Positions 18,165-27,070 are shown, numbered from the stretch's first letter. The stretch: 49,534 nt of DNA from a bacterium (GCA_021823625.1 JAKANS010000016.1:1-49534), one strand, 5' to 3'. Numbers and translations are program-made. The notes: generated from the letters alone by a model not told the origin.

Positions 18165-19931
18165 TTAGCGCCGGGCCAATGCCACGCTGGCCGGCGTGCC
18201 TTCCTCCTCGTCAGACTCCACGGCCTTGGTGCTTCGCTCGATTTCCTTGGCGGTGGTGACACTCAAGACTTCCTCGACCGTGGTAAGCCCCAGCCGCACG
18301 AGCCGCCAGCCGTCTTCGGCCAGCGTGCGCATCCCGCCGCGCCGGGCGGCGTCGCGGATCAAATCGCTCGAGGAGTTCTTGAGGATCAACTGGCGGATTT
18401 CGTTGTCGGAGTTCATCCACTCGAAGATGGCGTGCCGGCCGTAAAAGCCGGTCTGGCGACACTCACGGCAACCGACCGACCGGTAAATCGTGGCGTTCGG
18501 TGGGATGCCGACCTGTATTTTGAATGATTGCGCCGCCGGCGAATCGTCCACCTGCCGGCAATGCTTGCAGAGCACGCGCACCAGGCGCTGCGCCAGCACG
18601 GCTTCGAGCGACGACGCCACCAAGTAAGGCTCCACGCCCATGTCCACCAGGCGGGTCAACGCGCCCGGCGCATCGTTGGTATGCAAAGTCGAGAACACCA
18701 GGTGGCCGGTCAACGACGCCTGGACCGCAATCTGGGCGGTCTCGTGGTCGCGGATTTCGCCGATCAGAATCACGTCCGGGTCATGCCGCAAAATCGAACG
18801 CAGGCCGCGGGCGAAGGTGAGCCCGGCCTTTTCGGAAACTTGGATCTGGTTGACGCCCCGGAGCTGGTACTCGATCGGGTCCTCGATCGTGATGATCTTG
18901 CGGACCGCGTCGTTGATGGTGTTGAGCGCCGTGTACAGGGTGGAGGTTTTGCCGCTGCCGGTCGGGCCGGTGACCAGGATGATGCCGTGCGGGAGTTGGA
19001 GGACTTGCTGGAAGCAGTTGAGCTCGCGGGTATCCATGCCCAGCTCCCGCATGCCGAGCAGCGTCGAGTTCTGGCGCAGCAAACGCATCACCACCGCCTC
19101 GCCGTGCAGCATCGGGATGACCGAGACGCGGATGTCCACCTCGGCGTCGTCGATGCGAATTTTGATGCGGCCGTCCTGCGGCAGACGCTTTTCCGCAATG
19201 TTCAGGTGGCTCAGGATTTTGACGCGGGAGACGATCGCCGGCTGAAAGCGCTTGATCTGCGCGGGCACCGGCACCTCCTGCAACACACCGTCGATGCGGT
19301 AGCGGATGCGGAGTTCGTCCTCGAACGGCTCCAGGTGAATGTCCGAGGCGCGCAGCTCGATGGCGTCGCGCAACACCTGGTTCACGAAGCGGATGATCGA
19401 AGCGTCCTCGGCGGCGCTGTCGAGGTTGGTGTCCTCCTCGGGGTTTTCGTCCACGACCTGGAAGGAGGCTTCCTCGTCGAGCGTGTCGATCGTGTCCGCG
19501 CCCACGCCCAGGCGCTTCTTCATCTCGCGCTGGATCGCCTCGCTCGAGGCCAGCACGGGCTTGAGATTCAAACCGGTCAGGGTCTTGAGCGCGTCCAGAC
19601 CCTGGGTGGCGAACAGGCGGCTGGTGGCCACCTCGACGGTGCCGTTGACGCGCTTGAGCGGCAGCAGTTCCTCCTTGAGCAGGAGGCGCGCGGGGAACAA
19701 CGAGAGAAGCTGGCGATCGGGATCGACGTCCTCCAACGTCGTGAAGGCGAGGTCGTACTCCTGGGCGAGCCAGCGCAGGATGTCTTCCTGGGTCAAAGCG
19801 GACCCGGCGGCCGTCGTTGAGCCGGCCTGCCGTAACCAGGCCGCCGCATCTTGCAGTGACAATTGCTTGTTCGCGATCATCTGGTCGAGCAAAGGCTTGA
19901 CCGATGGCGCCGGAGTGGAGGTTTCGTTCAT
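18165..19931 (-). CDS. gspE: Type II secretion ATPase GspE
   Basis: 588 residues. The N-terminal GspE/PilB domain (about 15-150) contacts the L-like protein in known systems. The ATPase core has Walker A GPTGSGKTS, Asp-box IITIEDPIEY, Walker B ILIGEIRDHETA and His-box TGHLVFSTLHTNDA. A zinc-binding insert with two CxxC pairs (LCKHCRQ and GCRECRQ) marks the GspE/PilB branch. It powers pseudopilus assembly from the cytoplasmic side. It is the first secretion gene proper of the operon, 45 bp after the small secreted protein gene. Confidence 0.96.
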   Translation of the reverse strand: MNETSTPAPSVKPLLDQMIANKQLSLQDAAAWLRQAGSTTAAGSALTQEDILRWLAQEYDLAFTTLEDVDPDRQLLSLFPARLLLKEELLPLKRVNGTVEVATSRLFATQGLDALKTLTGLNLKPVLASSEAIQREMKKRLGVGADTIDTLDEEASFQVVDENPEEDTNLDSAAEDASIIRFVNQVLRDAIELRASDIHLEPFEDELRIRYRIDGVLQEVPVPAQIKRFQPAIVSRVKILSHLNIAEKRLPQDGRIKIRIDDAEVDIRVSVIPMLHGEAVVMRLLRQNSTLLGMRELGMDTRELNCFQQVLQLPHGIILVTGPTGSGKTSTLYTALNTINDAVRKIITIEDPIEYQLRGVNQIQVSEKAGLTFARGLRSILRHDPDVILIGEIRDHETAQIAVQASLTGHLVFSTLHTNDAPGALTRLVDMGVEPYLVASSLEAVLAQRLVRVLCKHCRQVDDSPAAQSFKIQVGIPPNATIYRSVGCRECRQTGFYGRHAIFEWMNSDNEIRQLILKNSSSDLIRDAARRGGMRTLAEDGWRLVRLGLTTVEEVLSVTTAKEIERSTKAVESDEEEGTPASVALARR

Positions 19932-19976
19932 GACGACCGTCGCCAGCTTCCCTGCGTTATTCTTGGCCGATCAGGC

Positions 19977-20546
19977 TTAGAGCAGGCCCGACACGGTGGC
20001 AATCGCTTCCTGGCGGACCGACAGCACCTTGCGGAGCTCGGCTTGGGCGGCTTCCAATTCGGCCTGTTTCGCCTTGCGGGCGGCGGTGTATTTCTCGATC
20101 GCGGTCTTCAATTCGGCATTGGACGCCTTGCCCTCAATGGCTTTCTCCAAGGCTTCCGCTTCGGGACTCGGCTGGCCGAACATGCCGCGGCGCGGAGGCT
20201 GCTGGCCACCCGGCGGCTGCGCATTGTCACCGCCCGGCGGGCGCATGGGGCGACCGAACATGCCGCGGCCCATGCCGCCTAGGTTGGCCATGCGTGCTTC
20301 CATCACTTTTTGGATGCGCGGCTCGATCACCTTCCATTCGGCGTCGTCGGTGACTTCGAGCTCTTCCTTGTAGCGTTCCATCATGCGTTGCTGCATCTGG
20401 GCGGGGTCAAAGTTCGGGCGGTTGCTGCGGTTGCCGCGGTTGCCGCCTTGCCCTCCGCCGGGAGCCTGGGCCAGAGCGGTGCCCGCGCCGCAGCTTAACA
20501 GTGCGGCGAGACCCGCCATCACGAACCATCGGTTCAGTTTCGTCAT
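19977..20546 (-). CDS. Small secreted Gly/Pro/Arg-rich helical protein heading the secretion operon
   Basis: 189 residues. The ATG at 20546 is preceded by AGGAG (20555-20559), a good ribosome site. A signal peptide (about 1-27, ending ALA) leads to a helical region (DPAQMQQRMMERYKEELEVTDDAEWKVIEPRIQKVMEAR), a Gly/Pro/Arg-rich middle and a C-terminal helix rich in Ala/Glu/Lys. The pattern of exported, helix-rich, Met-rich motifs resembles Spy/ZraP-like periplasmic chaperones, but no diagnostic motif is complete, so the family is not certain. It is the first gene after the sigma-54 promoter candidate, and the operon ends in a kinase/NtrC pair, which recalls the zraP-zraSR layout. Confidence 0.75.
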   Translation of the reverse strand: MTKLNRWFVMAGLAALLSCGAGTALAQAPGGGQGGNRGNRSNRPNFDPAQMQQRMMERYKEELEVTDDAEWKVIEPRIQKVMEARMANLGGMGRGMFGRPMRPPGGDNAQPPGGQQPPRRGMFGQPSPEAEALEKAIEGKASNAELKTAIEKYTAARKAKQAELEAAQAELRKVLSVRQEAIATVSGLL

Positions 20547-20650
20547 ATTTACGTCTCCTGCTGTGCTTGTGGTTTTGTTGTGTTCTGTCGCGCCGCCCTG
20601 CCGGCCGACCGGCTGTCGGCACACCTGGCAGTGCTGCGGCTCAAGGGCAA

Positions 20651-20666
20651 AGCAATCGCGATACCA
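20651..20666 (-). promoter_or_regulatory. Candidate sigma-54 promoter of the type II secretion operon
   Basis: On the minus strand the 16 bases read TGGTATCGCGATTGCT. GG at -24 and GC at -12 are separated by exactly 10 bases, and the downstream box TTGCT is perfect; the upstream box TGGTAT differs from TGGCAC at two positions. The predicted start of transcription is near 20640, leaving a leader of about 95 nt before the ATG at 20546. The NtrC-family activator is the last gene of the same operon. Confidence 0.55.
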
Positions 20667-20812
20667 CCTTGAAAAACCGGGCATTTCCGCAAATCGGGGC
20701 CTGAGCCTGTGCGCAACTTCTGCGCGCCGAGGGTGGGTGCTGGCAGTTCTTGCGCACGGCCCTCGAGGTGAGGTGGCGCGGCAGCGAAGGTGGGTTTCGG
20801 CGTGGGCCGGCG

Positions 20813-22333
20813 CTATGGCTGGGCCGGCGCGGCCTGGCGGACAGTGTCCGCGGAGGCGGCCAGGTCCTGGAGGGTCAACCCGCTGGCCACGCTCCGTTCG
20901 GCCTCGCCGATTCGTTCGAAGACGCGCAACAGGGCCTGTCGCGTCTCACCGGCGCAGGTGGCAACATCGCGGCCCGTGCCGACGCGCAAGGCTTGGATGG
21001 CGTCGGCCACGGTGATTCGCTCCAGCGGGCGGGCGGGCACGAAGGCCGACTCGGAACCGTTGGTTTGCGCGACCAGGCTGGCTTTGGCCAGCGCCTGGAG
21101 AATCTGGTTGACCAAGCGCGACGGGACGCCGATCTGGTCCGCCAGCCGGGCCAGGGACGGCGGCGGTTCGCCGCGCATGAAACGCCGGCCGATTTCGGTC
21201 AGCAGGCGCAAGGCAACGAATTCGCGGCTGCGTTGGTTGATCGTTTCCACCTGGCGTTCCTGAAGGTAAGCCCGGCGGTTTTCGTAAGCGTAGGCCACCT
21301 GCGCCCCGAACAGGAGAATGATCCAGCAAATGTACAGGCCGATCATGAACACCGGCACGGCGCCGAGGCTGCCGTAGATGCGGCTGTTACTGACCACCCG
21401 CGAAACGTAGAAGACGCTGAATTCCTGGTTGAGTTGCCACAGGCATCCGGCCACCACGCCTCCGACCAGGGCGGCGCGCGCCTGCACTTTGGTGTTGGGC
21501 ATGAGCTGGTAAAACAATCCGAAGGCCAGACTGAGGATCAAGTACGGCAGCAACGCCAGACCGACGTTCATGCCGAAGACGCCCAGCGGTCCCAGACGAG
21601 CGATGAAATCGCGCACGAACCCCAGGTACGGCCCGCTGGTGAGCGCGGCGGCCGCGGCCCAGAGCATCGGCCCCAGCGTGAGCGCACCCCAGTACAAGAT
21701 GATGCGCATGAACCACGTGCGCCCCCGCGTGACGCCCCAGATGTCGTTGAACGTGTCCTCGATGCGCGCCAACATGCTGATCGCCACCACCAGGAGGGCG
21801 ATGACGCCGGTGACGCTCAGCGCGCCGCTACGGATGTTTCCGACGAACTCCATGATGTAGCGTTTGATTTGGTCACGCGTATCGCTGGCAAGTTGGGCCC
21901 GGGTGTCCTCGCGGACGGCGGCGTCCGCGGCCGAATCAGAAGGCGTCCCGGTCGTCGGGGTCGTCGCGGCGTCGGTCGGGCGATGGGGGCCCAGAAAGGA
22001 CGGGCCTTCGGCCTCGGGCGTCACGCTCGCGACGAGTTTGGTGACGAACCTCTCGATCGGCTCCTCGCCCTGGCGTTTGAGCAGGCTGCTGGAAACGCCA
22101 ATGACCACGGCGAGCATGGGCACGATGGCCAGCAGGCTGGCGTAGGCCAGAGAAGAAGCCCGAGTGGGACACCGGTTGCGCACGAAACTGCGCCCCACCA
22201 GCGCCCAGAAGTGAAGGAATCGTTGAATCCGGGTGAGTTCGTGCTCCCCGCGGTGGGCCACGATCGCGTCATCGAAGGCTTCCTTCGCGGCGCGCGAAAA
22301 CCGTTTCAGTTTCTCGACCGTCGCGTTGGCCAT
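20813..22333 (-). CDS. YihY/virulence factor BrkB family membrane protein
   Basis: 506 residues from the ATG at 22333. The family signature RCPTRASSLAYASLLAIVPMLAV begins the first membrane segment (about 55-85); five more hydrophobic segments follow to about residue 360 (IRSGALSVTGVIALLVV, RIILYWGALTLGPML, FGMNVGLALLPYLIL, ALVGGVVAGCLWQL, VFMIGLYICWIILLFGAQ). A loop of about 40 polar residues lies near 120-150. The C-terminal 110 residues form a winged-helix-like domain (LLTEIGRRFMRG...LARLADQIGVPSRLVNQIL), a known extra in some members. Function is not established; the old name RNase BN is wrong for this family. It lies 28 bp after the sialidase-like gene and may be co-transcribed. Confidence 0.88.
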   Translation of the reverse strand: MANATVEKLKRFSRAAKEAFDDAIVAHRGEHELTRIQRFLHFWALVGRSFVRNRCPTRASSLAYASLLAIVPMLAVVIGVSSSLLKRQGEEPIERFVTKLVASVTPEAEGPSFLGPHRPTDAATTPTTGTPSDSAADAAVREDTRAQLASDTRDQIKRYIMEFVGNIRSGALSVTGVIALLVVAISMLARIEDTFNDIWGVTRGRTWFMRIILYWGALTLGPMLWAAAAALTSGPYLGFVRDFIARLGPLGVFGMNVGLALLPYLILSLAFGLFYQLMPNTKVQARAALVGGVVAGCLWQLNQEFSVFYVSRVVSNSRIYGSLGAVPVFMIGLYICWIILLFGAQVAYAYENRRAYLQERQVETINQRSREFVALRLLTEIGRRFMRGEPPPSLARLADQIGVPSRLVNQILQALAKASLVAQTNGSESAFVPARPLERITVADAIQALRVGTGRDVATCAGETRQALLRVFERIGEAERSVASGLTLQDLAASADTVRQAAPAQP

Positions 22334-22361
22334 CGTGCTGAAGTGTGCGGCGGCCTGCGGG

Positions 22362-23426
22362 TCAGCGCCATTGCCCGTCGGGCATCGGCCGCGGTTGAGC
22401 TCTGGCCGGGTCGAGCACGACATGGCGGATGCGCTGCCGTTTCCAAGTGTAGGTCACGTGGACCAGCCCGTCCTGGGTTTGAATGACCGCCGGGTAAGAC
22501 ATTTCGGTGCCCGGTTCGCGCTCGAGTTCGCAGAGAGCCATCCACTCCACGCCATCGGTGGAGACCGCGACATTCAGGATTCCGCGGTCTTCGCGCGAGT
22601 GGTTGTAAACCAAGAGGCTTCGGCCATCCTTGAGCATGATGGCGTCGATGGCGCTGTTGGGATTGGGCAGCGCGGTGCGCGTCATCGGGGACCAGCGGTA
22701 GTAGCCGCTGGTGGCCCAGGATTCGTAAATGCGCCCCTGCTTGGTCCGACAAAGGATCTGCAATCCGTTCTCGTGCCGGAGGATCGTGGGTTGGATGGCG
22801 GCAACGGTGTAAGCCGCGTTCAAGTCCGGACCGCGGTTCCACAAACCGAACGGCTCTTTCGTCCACTCCATGTGCACCCGCCAGCCTTTGTCCTCCAGGC
22901 TGCTGCCGCACAGCAAGGTGCCGTCGTTGAGCTCCAGCGGCGGGTTGCGCACCGGGCCAACGAAACCGTCCGGCAGCCGGCGCATTTGGGTCCAAGTTTT
23001 GCCGTCATTTTGCGAGCGCCGGAGCATGCCCCACCAGTTCTCCGGGCTGGGGCCGACCTTGTAGAAGAGCAGCACGTCGCCATTGCTGCGCCGGAACAGA
23101 ACGGGATTCCAACATGGATAGCGCTTGCCATCGTTGTTGGGGACGATGCCGTTGGCGACTTCCGCGGGCGCGCTCCAACCGCCGCCCGTGTTGCGCGTGA
23201 GCCAGATGCCCACGTCCGGCGCGCGCTCGGCCCGCCCGCCGAACCACGCCGCGAGGAGTCCGCTGGGCGTTTCCACAATCGTGGAGGCGTGGCTGACCGG
23301 CGTCGGGGGCGGGGCGGCCAGGAATTCCGATTTCACGATGCAAGGATCGGCGGCCAGTGCGGTCAAAAGTCCACCGAGGCCGACCGTCAAAACGGCAAGG
23401 CGATGCAAGCTGGGGTTTTTCTTCAT
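22362..23426 (-). CDS. Secreted sialidase-like (BNR repeat) protein
   Basis: 354 residues from the ATG at 23426. A signal peptide (about 1-28, MKKNPSLHRLAVLTV to LTALAA) leads to a beta-propeller of the BNR/sialidase type. Motifs: HASTIVETPSGLLAAWFGG, the Asp box SQNDGKTW, WNPVLFRRSNGDVLLFY, QPTILRHENGLQILCR, a second Asp-box-like STDGVEW and EMSYPAVIQTQDGLVHVTYTW. These match the BNR_2 group often annotated as exo-alpha-sialidase or sialate-type glycoside hydrolase. The true substrate is unknown. It is likely periplasmic or exported. It sits upstream of the YihY gene and 142 bp after the cyclophilin gene. Confidence 0.85.
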   Translation of the reverse strand: MKKNPSLHRLAVLTVGLGGLLTALAADPCIVKSEFLAAPPPTPVSHASTIVETPSGLLAAWFGGRAERAPDVGIWLTRNTGGGWSAPAEVANGIVPNNDGKRYPCWNPVLFRRSNGDVLLFYKVGPSPENWWGMLRRSQNDGKTWTQMRRLPDGFVGPVRNPPLELNDGTLLCGSSLEDKGWRVHMEWTKEPFGLWNRGPDLNAAYTVAAIQPTILRHENGLQILCRTKQGRIYESWATSGYYRWSPMTRTALPNPNSAIDAIMLKDGRSLLVYNHSREDRGILNVAVSTDGVEWMALCELEREPGTEMSYPAVIQTQDGLVHVTYTWKRQRIRHVVLDPARAQPRPMPDGQWR

Positions 23427-23568
23427 ACGCCGACTGAGTAACAACACGTCTAAAAGCAGGTTCGTTCTAAGCCGGGATGGCGGAGAACTCAAGCAATCCT
23501 TCTTCACGCGTTGTTCGCCGGCCACGGCCGCCGGCGCGGTCGCGGTCGAAAAGCGCTTGTGCGCGGTC

Positions 23569-24441
23569 TCACGGTTCGTAGGCGCCGGACAGCACCAGGA
23601 AGAAATTGTGGGGCTGGCTCAACAATCCGGTCGCGTTGATGGGCGAGTCGGTGAAGGTCCGAGCCGACCAGTCGTGGAAATCCGGCCCGTAAAAGACGTG
23701 GTAGAGCGTGTTGGTTTGGGTCGGGTACTTCAGCAGCAAGGTGCCTTGATCCAGGCTGAGCTGCGACGTTATGGGAGCGACCGCTGGCAGGGCCGGGTTG
23801 ACCTTGGCCGGATCGAATGCCAACGCCGCCGCGCCGATCCGCAGAATGCGGACGTGTTGGAGGGTCACCGCCGTCAACGGCCGGTCGTTGGCCGGGTCGG
23901 TGGGCACTTGGTTGATCCGATTCACCACGTCCATGCCCAGCACTACTTCGCCGAAGATCGTATGCTTGTCGTCCAGCCAGGGCGTGGGTTCCACGGTGAC
24001 AAAGAATTGGCTGCCGTTCGAGTTGGTACCCGAGTTGGCCATCGACAAGATGCCCGCCTGGCTGTGGCGCAACGGCGGATCGAACTCGTCCTTGAACTGG
24101 TATCCCGGACCGTCGGTGCCCAGGCCGTTCCGCGAGCCGGACTGGTTCATGAACCCTTTGATCACCCGGTGAAAGGTCACGCCGTCATAAAACGGTCCCT
24201 GCCGGATGCGGGCCTGGGCGAAGTCCACCCACGGCCGTGAACCTGCCGCCAGGCTGACGAAATTCGCCACTGTCCGCGGCACCTTTTGGAATTCGAGCTG
24301 GCACCAGAACTCGCCTTCCGACGTGGTAAAGCCGGCGTAAAGGCCATCGGCGGTCGGCTCCTGGGCGAGTGCCGCCGCGGCGAAGAAGCCGACGAAACCG
24401 GCGGTGACGGGGGTCGATCGAAGGAACATGCGGGGATTCAT
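23569..24441 (-). CDS. Secreted cyclophilin-type peptidyl-prolyl isomerase with C-terminal extension
   Basis: 290 residues. A signal peptide (about 1-26) is followed by a cyclophilin domain (about 35-200) with the hallmark YDGVTFHRVIKGFMNQSG, GILSMANSGTNSNGSQFFVT and LDDKHTIFGEV, so proline isomerisation in the periplasm or outside the cell is expected. Arg, Phe, Met and Gln active-site positions are present. A C-terminal part (about 225-290) is not part of cyclophilins and resembles the short end module of other secreted proteins here (TLYHVFYGPDFHDWSARTF, then FFLVL). It follows the inositol-monophosphatase-like gene by 28 bp on the same strand. Confidence 0.9.
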   Translation of the reverse strand: MNPRMFLRSTPVTAGFVGFFAAAALAQEPTADGLYAGFTTSEGEFWCQLEFQKVPRTVANFVSLAAGSRPWVDFAQARIRQGPFYDGVTFHRVIKGFMNQSGSRNGLGTDGPGYQFKDEFDPPLRHSQAGILSMANSGTNSNGSQFFVTVEPTPWLDDKHTIFGEVVLGMDVVNRINQVPTDPANDRPLTAVTLQHVRILRIGAAALAFDPAKVNPALPAVAPITSQLSLDQGTLLLKYPTQTNTLYHVFYGPDFHDWSARTFTDSPINATGLLSQPHNFFLVLSGAYEP

Positions 24442-24469
24442 GGCCGTGGCCCGGTCGATTCGTTTAAGT

Positions 24470-25285
24470 TCAGGTGCGCGGCAAATGCGGGCCGAGCGCC
24501 CGTCGCAGCCGGCCGTTCGAGGCGATGACTTCGTAGCTGCCGTCCGCGAGTTCGCGCTGCCAGAACTCGCCGCCGGCGCATTCCACGATCAAGCCGCCCG
24601 CGGCAATGTCCCACCAGCCCAGGCCCAGCTCGACGAAGACGTCGAACCGGCCGCTGGCCACGTAGGTGAGTGCCAGCGCCGCCGAGCCCATGATGCGCAG
24701 CTTGCGCACCCGGTCGGCGAGTTGGTTGAAGGCGGGCAACAGATGTCGCAAGACCGCGGTCTGCTTGCCGAAACCGAGCGAAACGACGGCCTCGTCCAAC
24801 TTTTGGCGGGCGCTGACGCCGGTGGGCTCGCCGTTCAGCCGGGCGGTTTCGCCGCGAATGGCGGTCCACAGTTCACGGCCAAAGGGATCGAACACCACGC
24901 CCACGGTGGTTTCGTAGCTGGCTTTGCGCGAGCGTGTGCGCTTCGGCGGCGTCACCCGCTCCTGGAAGGCGATGGAAACACCGGCATGCGGAATGCCGTA
25001 AGCGAAGTTCACGGTTCCGTCAATGGGGTCCACGACCCAGCGAAAAGGCGCATCCGCCGCGCCGCTCGAGCCTTCCTCGCCGAACACGCTGCTGTCGGGA
25101 AAGGCCGCGCGCAACCGGCGCTCGATCAACGCCTGGCAGCGCACGTCCAGTTCCAGTTTGAGGTCGTGTTGGGTGGCCACGTTCACGCGCTTGGGCGATC
25201 GCGCGTTTTGCAACATCAACCGCCCGGCCGCTTTCGCCGCCGCCACGGCCACCGCCAAAGCCCGCTGCTGTTCCGCTCGTTTCAT
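24470..25285 (-). CDS. Inositol monophosphatase family protein
   Basis: 271 residues from the ATG at 25285. It belongs to the Mg-dependent sugar/inositol phosphatase family: FGEEGSSG (metal-binding Glu70/71), DPIDGTVNF (Asp86, Asp89) and WWDIAAGGLIVECAGGEF (Asp226) are all present, so it should be catalytically competent. Substrate may be inositol phosphate, another sugar phosphate or a nucleotide such as 3'-phosphoadenosine-5'-phosphate; the sequence does not decide. A small basic insert (PPKRTRSRKAS, about 113-123) is unusual. Longer in-frame starts upstream have no coding character and run into the divergent gene. Confidence 0.92.
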   Translation of the reverse strand: MKRAEQQRALAVAVAAAKAAGRLMLQNARSPKRVNVATQHDLKLELDVRCQALIERRLRAAFPDSSVFGEEGSSGAADAPFRWVVDPIDGTVNFAYGIPHAGVSIAFQERVTPPKRTRSRKASYETTVGVVFDPFGRELWTAIRGETARLNGEPTGVSARQKLDEAVVSLGFGKQTAVLRHLLPAFNQLADRVRKLRIMGSAALALTYVASGRFDVFVELGLGWWDIAAGGLIVECAGGEFWQRELADGSYEVIASNGRLRRALGPHLPRT

Positions 25286-25431
25286 CCGGTTGGTCAAGCC
25301 GGCGCGAAAATGCGGTTTCGGCCAGCCGGCGTCCAGCCTTTCTCCGTCGCGGCCAGCGCCCGGAACGGCAAACCCGCGGCGTGGCTCAGGCAGTCTTGGA
25401 CAGCCGACCCGGCGGCGGCTTAACTCCGCGC

Positions 25432-26166
25432 GTGCAGCTCCAGTTATTTTCCGAAACGAAGGAACCTGAGCCGCCAGCGGACGCACTCGTGGTGGCCGGG
25501 CGACGGGTTCCGCTCGAACTGGTCCGCCACGATCGCGCGCGCCGGTATGTGCTCCGGCTGCGCCCGGATGGCACCGTGCGGGTGACCGTGCCGCGGCGCG
25601 GGTCGTTGCGGGCGGCCCGCGCGTTTGCGGAAGCGCACGCGGACTGGATCGCGCGGCAACTCACGCGCCTGGCCGAACGCCCGGCGCAAGACCGGCGCTG
25701 GCTGGCCGGAACGCGCATTCCATTTCGTGGTGAACTCGTGGAACTGCAGGTGGCGGAGGCACCGTCCGGGCCGGTCGTCCGCTTTGCCGAGCGGATCGTG
25801 CCTGTGCCGGCAGGCGCTCCGGACTTCCGCCCCGCCGTCGAGCGCGAGCTGCGACGGCTCGCCAGCGCCGAACTGCCGCCGCGGGTTTTCGCGTTCGCCG
25901 CGGAGCAGCAGCTCACGGTGCGGAGCGTGACGGTCCGCGACCAGCGTTCGCGCTGGGGATCCTGTTCGCGGCGCGGCACGGTGTCGCTGAACTGGCGGTT
26001 GGTGCAGATGCCGGACGCGGTGCGCGATTACGTGATCTGGCACGAGTTGATGCACCTCCGCGAGATGAACCACTCGGCGCGCTTCTGGCGGGCGGTGGCG
26101 GCGGTCTGTCCGGGATTTGCGGACGCACGCCGCTGGTTGCGTCGCCACGGCGAGAGCCTGCGCTGA
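25432..26166 (+). CDS. YgjP-like (DUF45) metal-dependent hydrolase
   Basis: A 244-residue zinc metallopeptidase-like protein. The domain covers nearly the full chain: basic RARRYVLRLRPDGTVRVTVPRRGS near the start, WIARQLTRL, then the SprT/YgjP-type RDQRSRWGSCSRRGTVSLNWRLVQ and the zinc site WHELMHLREMNHSARFW with the HExxH pair and a third His. Family members are linked to proteolysis or DNA-repair helper roles but lack a firm function. The start is uncertain: GTG at 25432 gives VQLQLFSE, which fits the family start, while GTG at 25381 is also possible. Neither has a clear Shine-Dalgarno. It is divergent from the inositol-monophosphatase-like gene. Confidence 0.88.
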   Translation: MQLQLFSETKEPEPPADALVVAGRRVPLELVRHDRARRYVLRLRPDGTVRVTVPRRGSLRAARAFAEAHADWIARQLTRLAERPAQDRRWLAGTRIPFRGELVELQVAEAPSGPVVRFAERIVPVPAGAPDFRPAVERELRRLASAELPPRVFAFAAEQQLTVRSVTVRDQRSRWGSCSRRGTVSLNWRLVQMPDAVRDYVIWHELMHLREMNHSARFWRAVAAVCPGFADARRWLRRHGESLR

Positions 26167-26401
26167 GGCGGAAAGCGGACCGGCGCTGTCGTCTGCCTCC
26201 TGGTCAAGCAAGGCACCGGGCGTTGGACGAATTACTGCCTGCCTTGAGCGGGCCGCACCAGCGATCCTGAAACGGTAGGGGACAGCGCTCCCACGGAGCC
26301 ACTGACCGCGGTCTGAGCGGCAAAGACGCCGCCGCCAATTCAGGACATCACTGACCGGCCCCGCCACTTGACTTGGTCGCGGCTTTCACCACGCTCCGCC
26401 C

Positions 26402-27070
26402 ATGCAAACCGCCATTCGCGCCGTCGTTTTTGACATGGACGGCGTGCTCACCGACTCCGAGCCGCTGATCAACGCCGCCGCGATCGCCATGTTCCGCGAA
26501 CGCGGGGTAGCGGTGAAACCCGAGGACTTTCACCCCTTTATCGGCACGGGTGAGAACCGTTACATCGGCGGGGTTGCGGAAAAGTACGGCGTTCCTTTGG
26601 ACATCGAAGCGGCGAAGCGACGCACGTACGAGCTTTACCTGGACATGGTGCCTGAACACCTCAACGCCTTTCCCGGCGCGGTGGAATTGGTTCGCTCCTG
26701 CCAGGCCGCAGGTCTGCGGGTCGCCGTGGCCTCCAGTGCCGACCGGATCAAGATCGAGGCGAATCTGAACAAGATCGGCCTGCCGCCTGCGGAGTGGGAC
26801 GCGGTGGTGAGCGCCGAGGATGTGGTCCACAAAAAGCCCGCACCCGACATTTTCCTGGCCGCCGCGCGGAAACTTGGGATCGCTCCGACCGAGTGCGTGG
26901 TGGTCGAGGACGCCATCAACGGCATCTGGGCAGCCAAAGCGGCCGGCATGCGCTGCGTCGCGGTGGCGCAAAGTTTCCCGCCGGACCAACTGGCCGGGGC
27001 GGCACGGGTTCGGCTCACCATCGCCGACTTGACCCTGTCGGATTTACTGGGTGATACGCCGTCTCCGTGA
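26402..27070 (+). CDS. HAD-superfamily hydrolase, beta-phosphoglucomutase-like
   Basis: 222 residues. The HAD motifs are complete: FDMDGVLTDSE (nucleophile Asp11 and acid/base Asp13), VASSAD (motif II Ser), HKKPAPDIF (motif III Lys) and VVEDAINGIWAAKAAGM (motif IV). The helical cap domain follows motif I, as in phosphoglycolate phosphatase and beta-phosphoglucomutase. The role is a cytoplasmic sugar-phosphate phosphatase or mutase; the sequence does not fix which. The 235 bp upstream contain no recognisable gene. A TTGACT box at about 26369 may be part of its promoter. Confidence 0.93.
   Translation: MQTAIRAVVFDMDGVLTDSEPLINAAAIAMFRERGVAVKPEDFHPFIGTGENRYIGGVAEKYGVPLDIEAAKRRTYELYLDMVPEHLNAFPGAVELVRSCQAAGLRVAVASSADRIKIEANLNKIGLPPAEWDAVVSAEDVVHKKPAPDIFLAAARKLGIAPTECVVVEDAINGIWAAKAAGMRCVAVAQSFPPDQLAGAARVRLTIADLTLSDLLGDTPSP

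Noticed and set aside
18528-19820. Open frame of 430 codons on the plus strand
   Set aside because: Antisense to gspE, which has all ATPase motifs.
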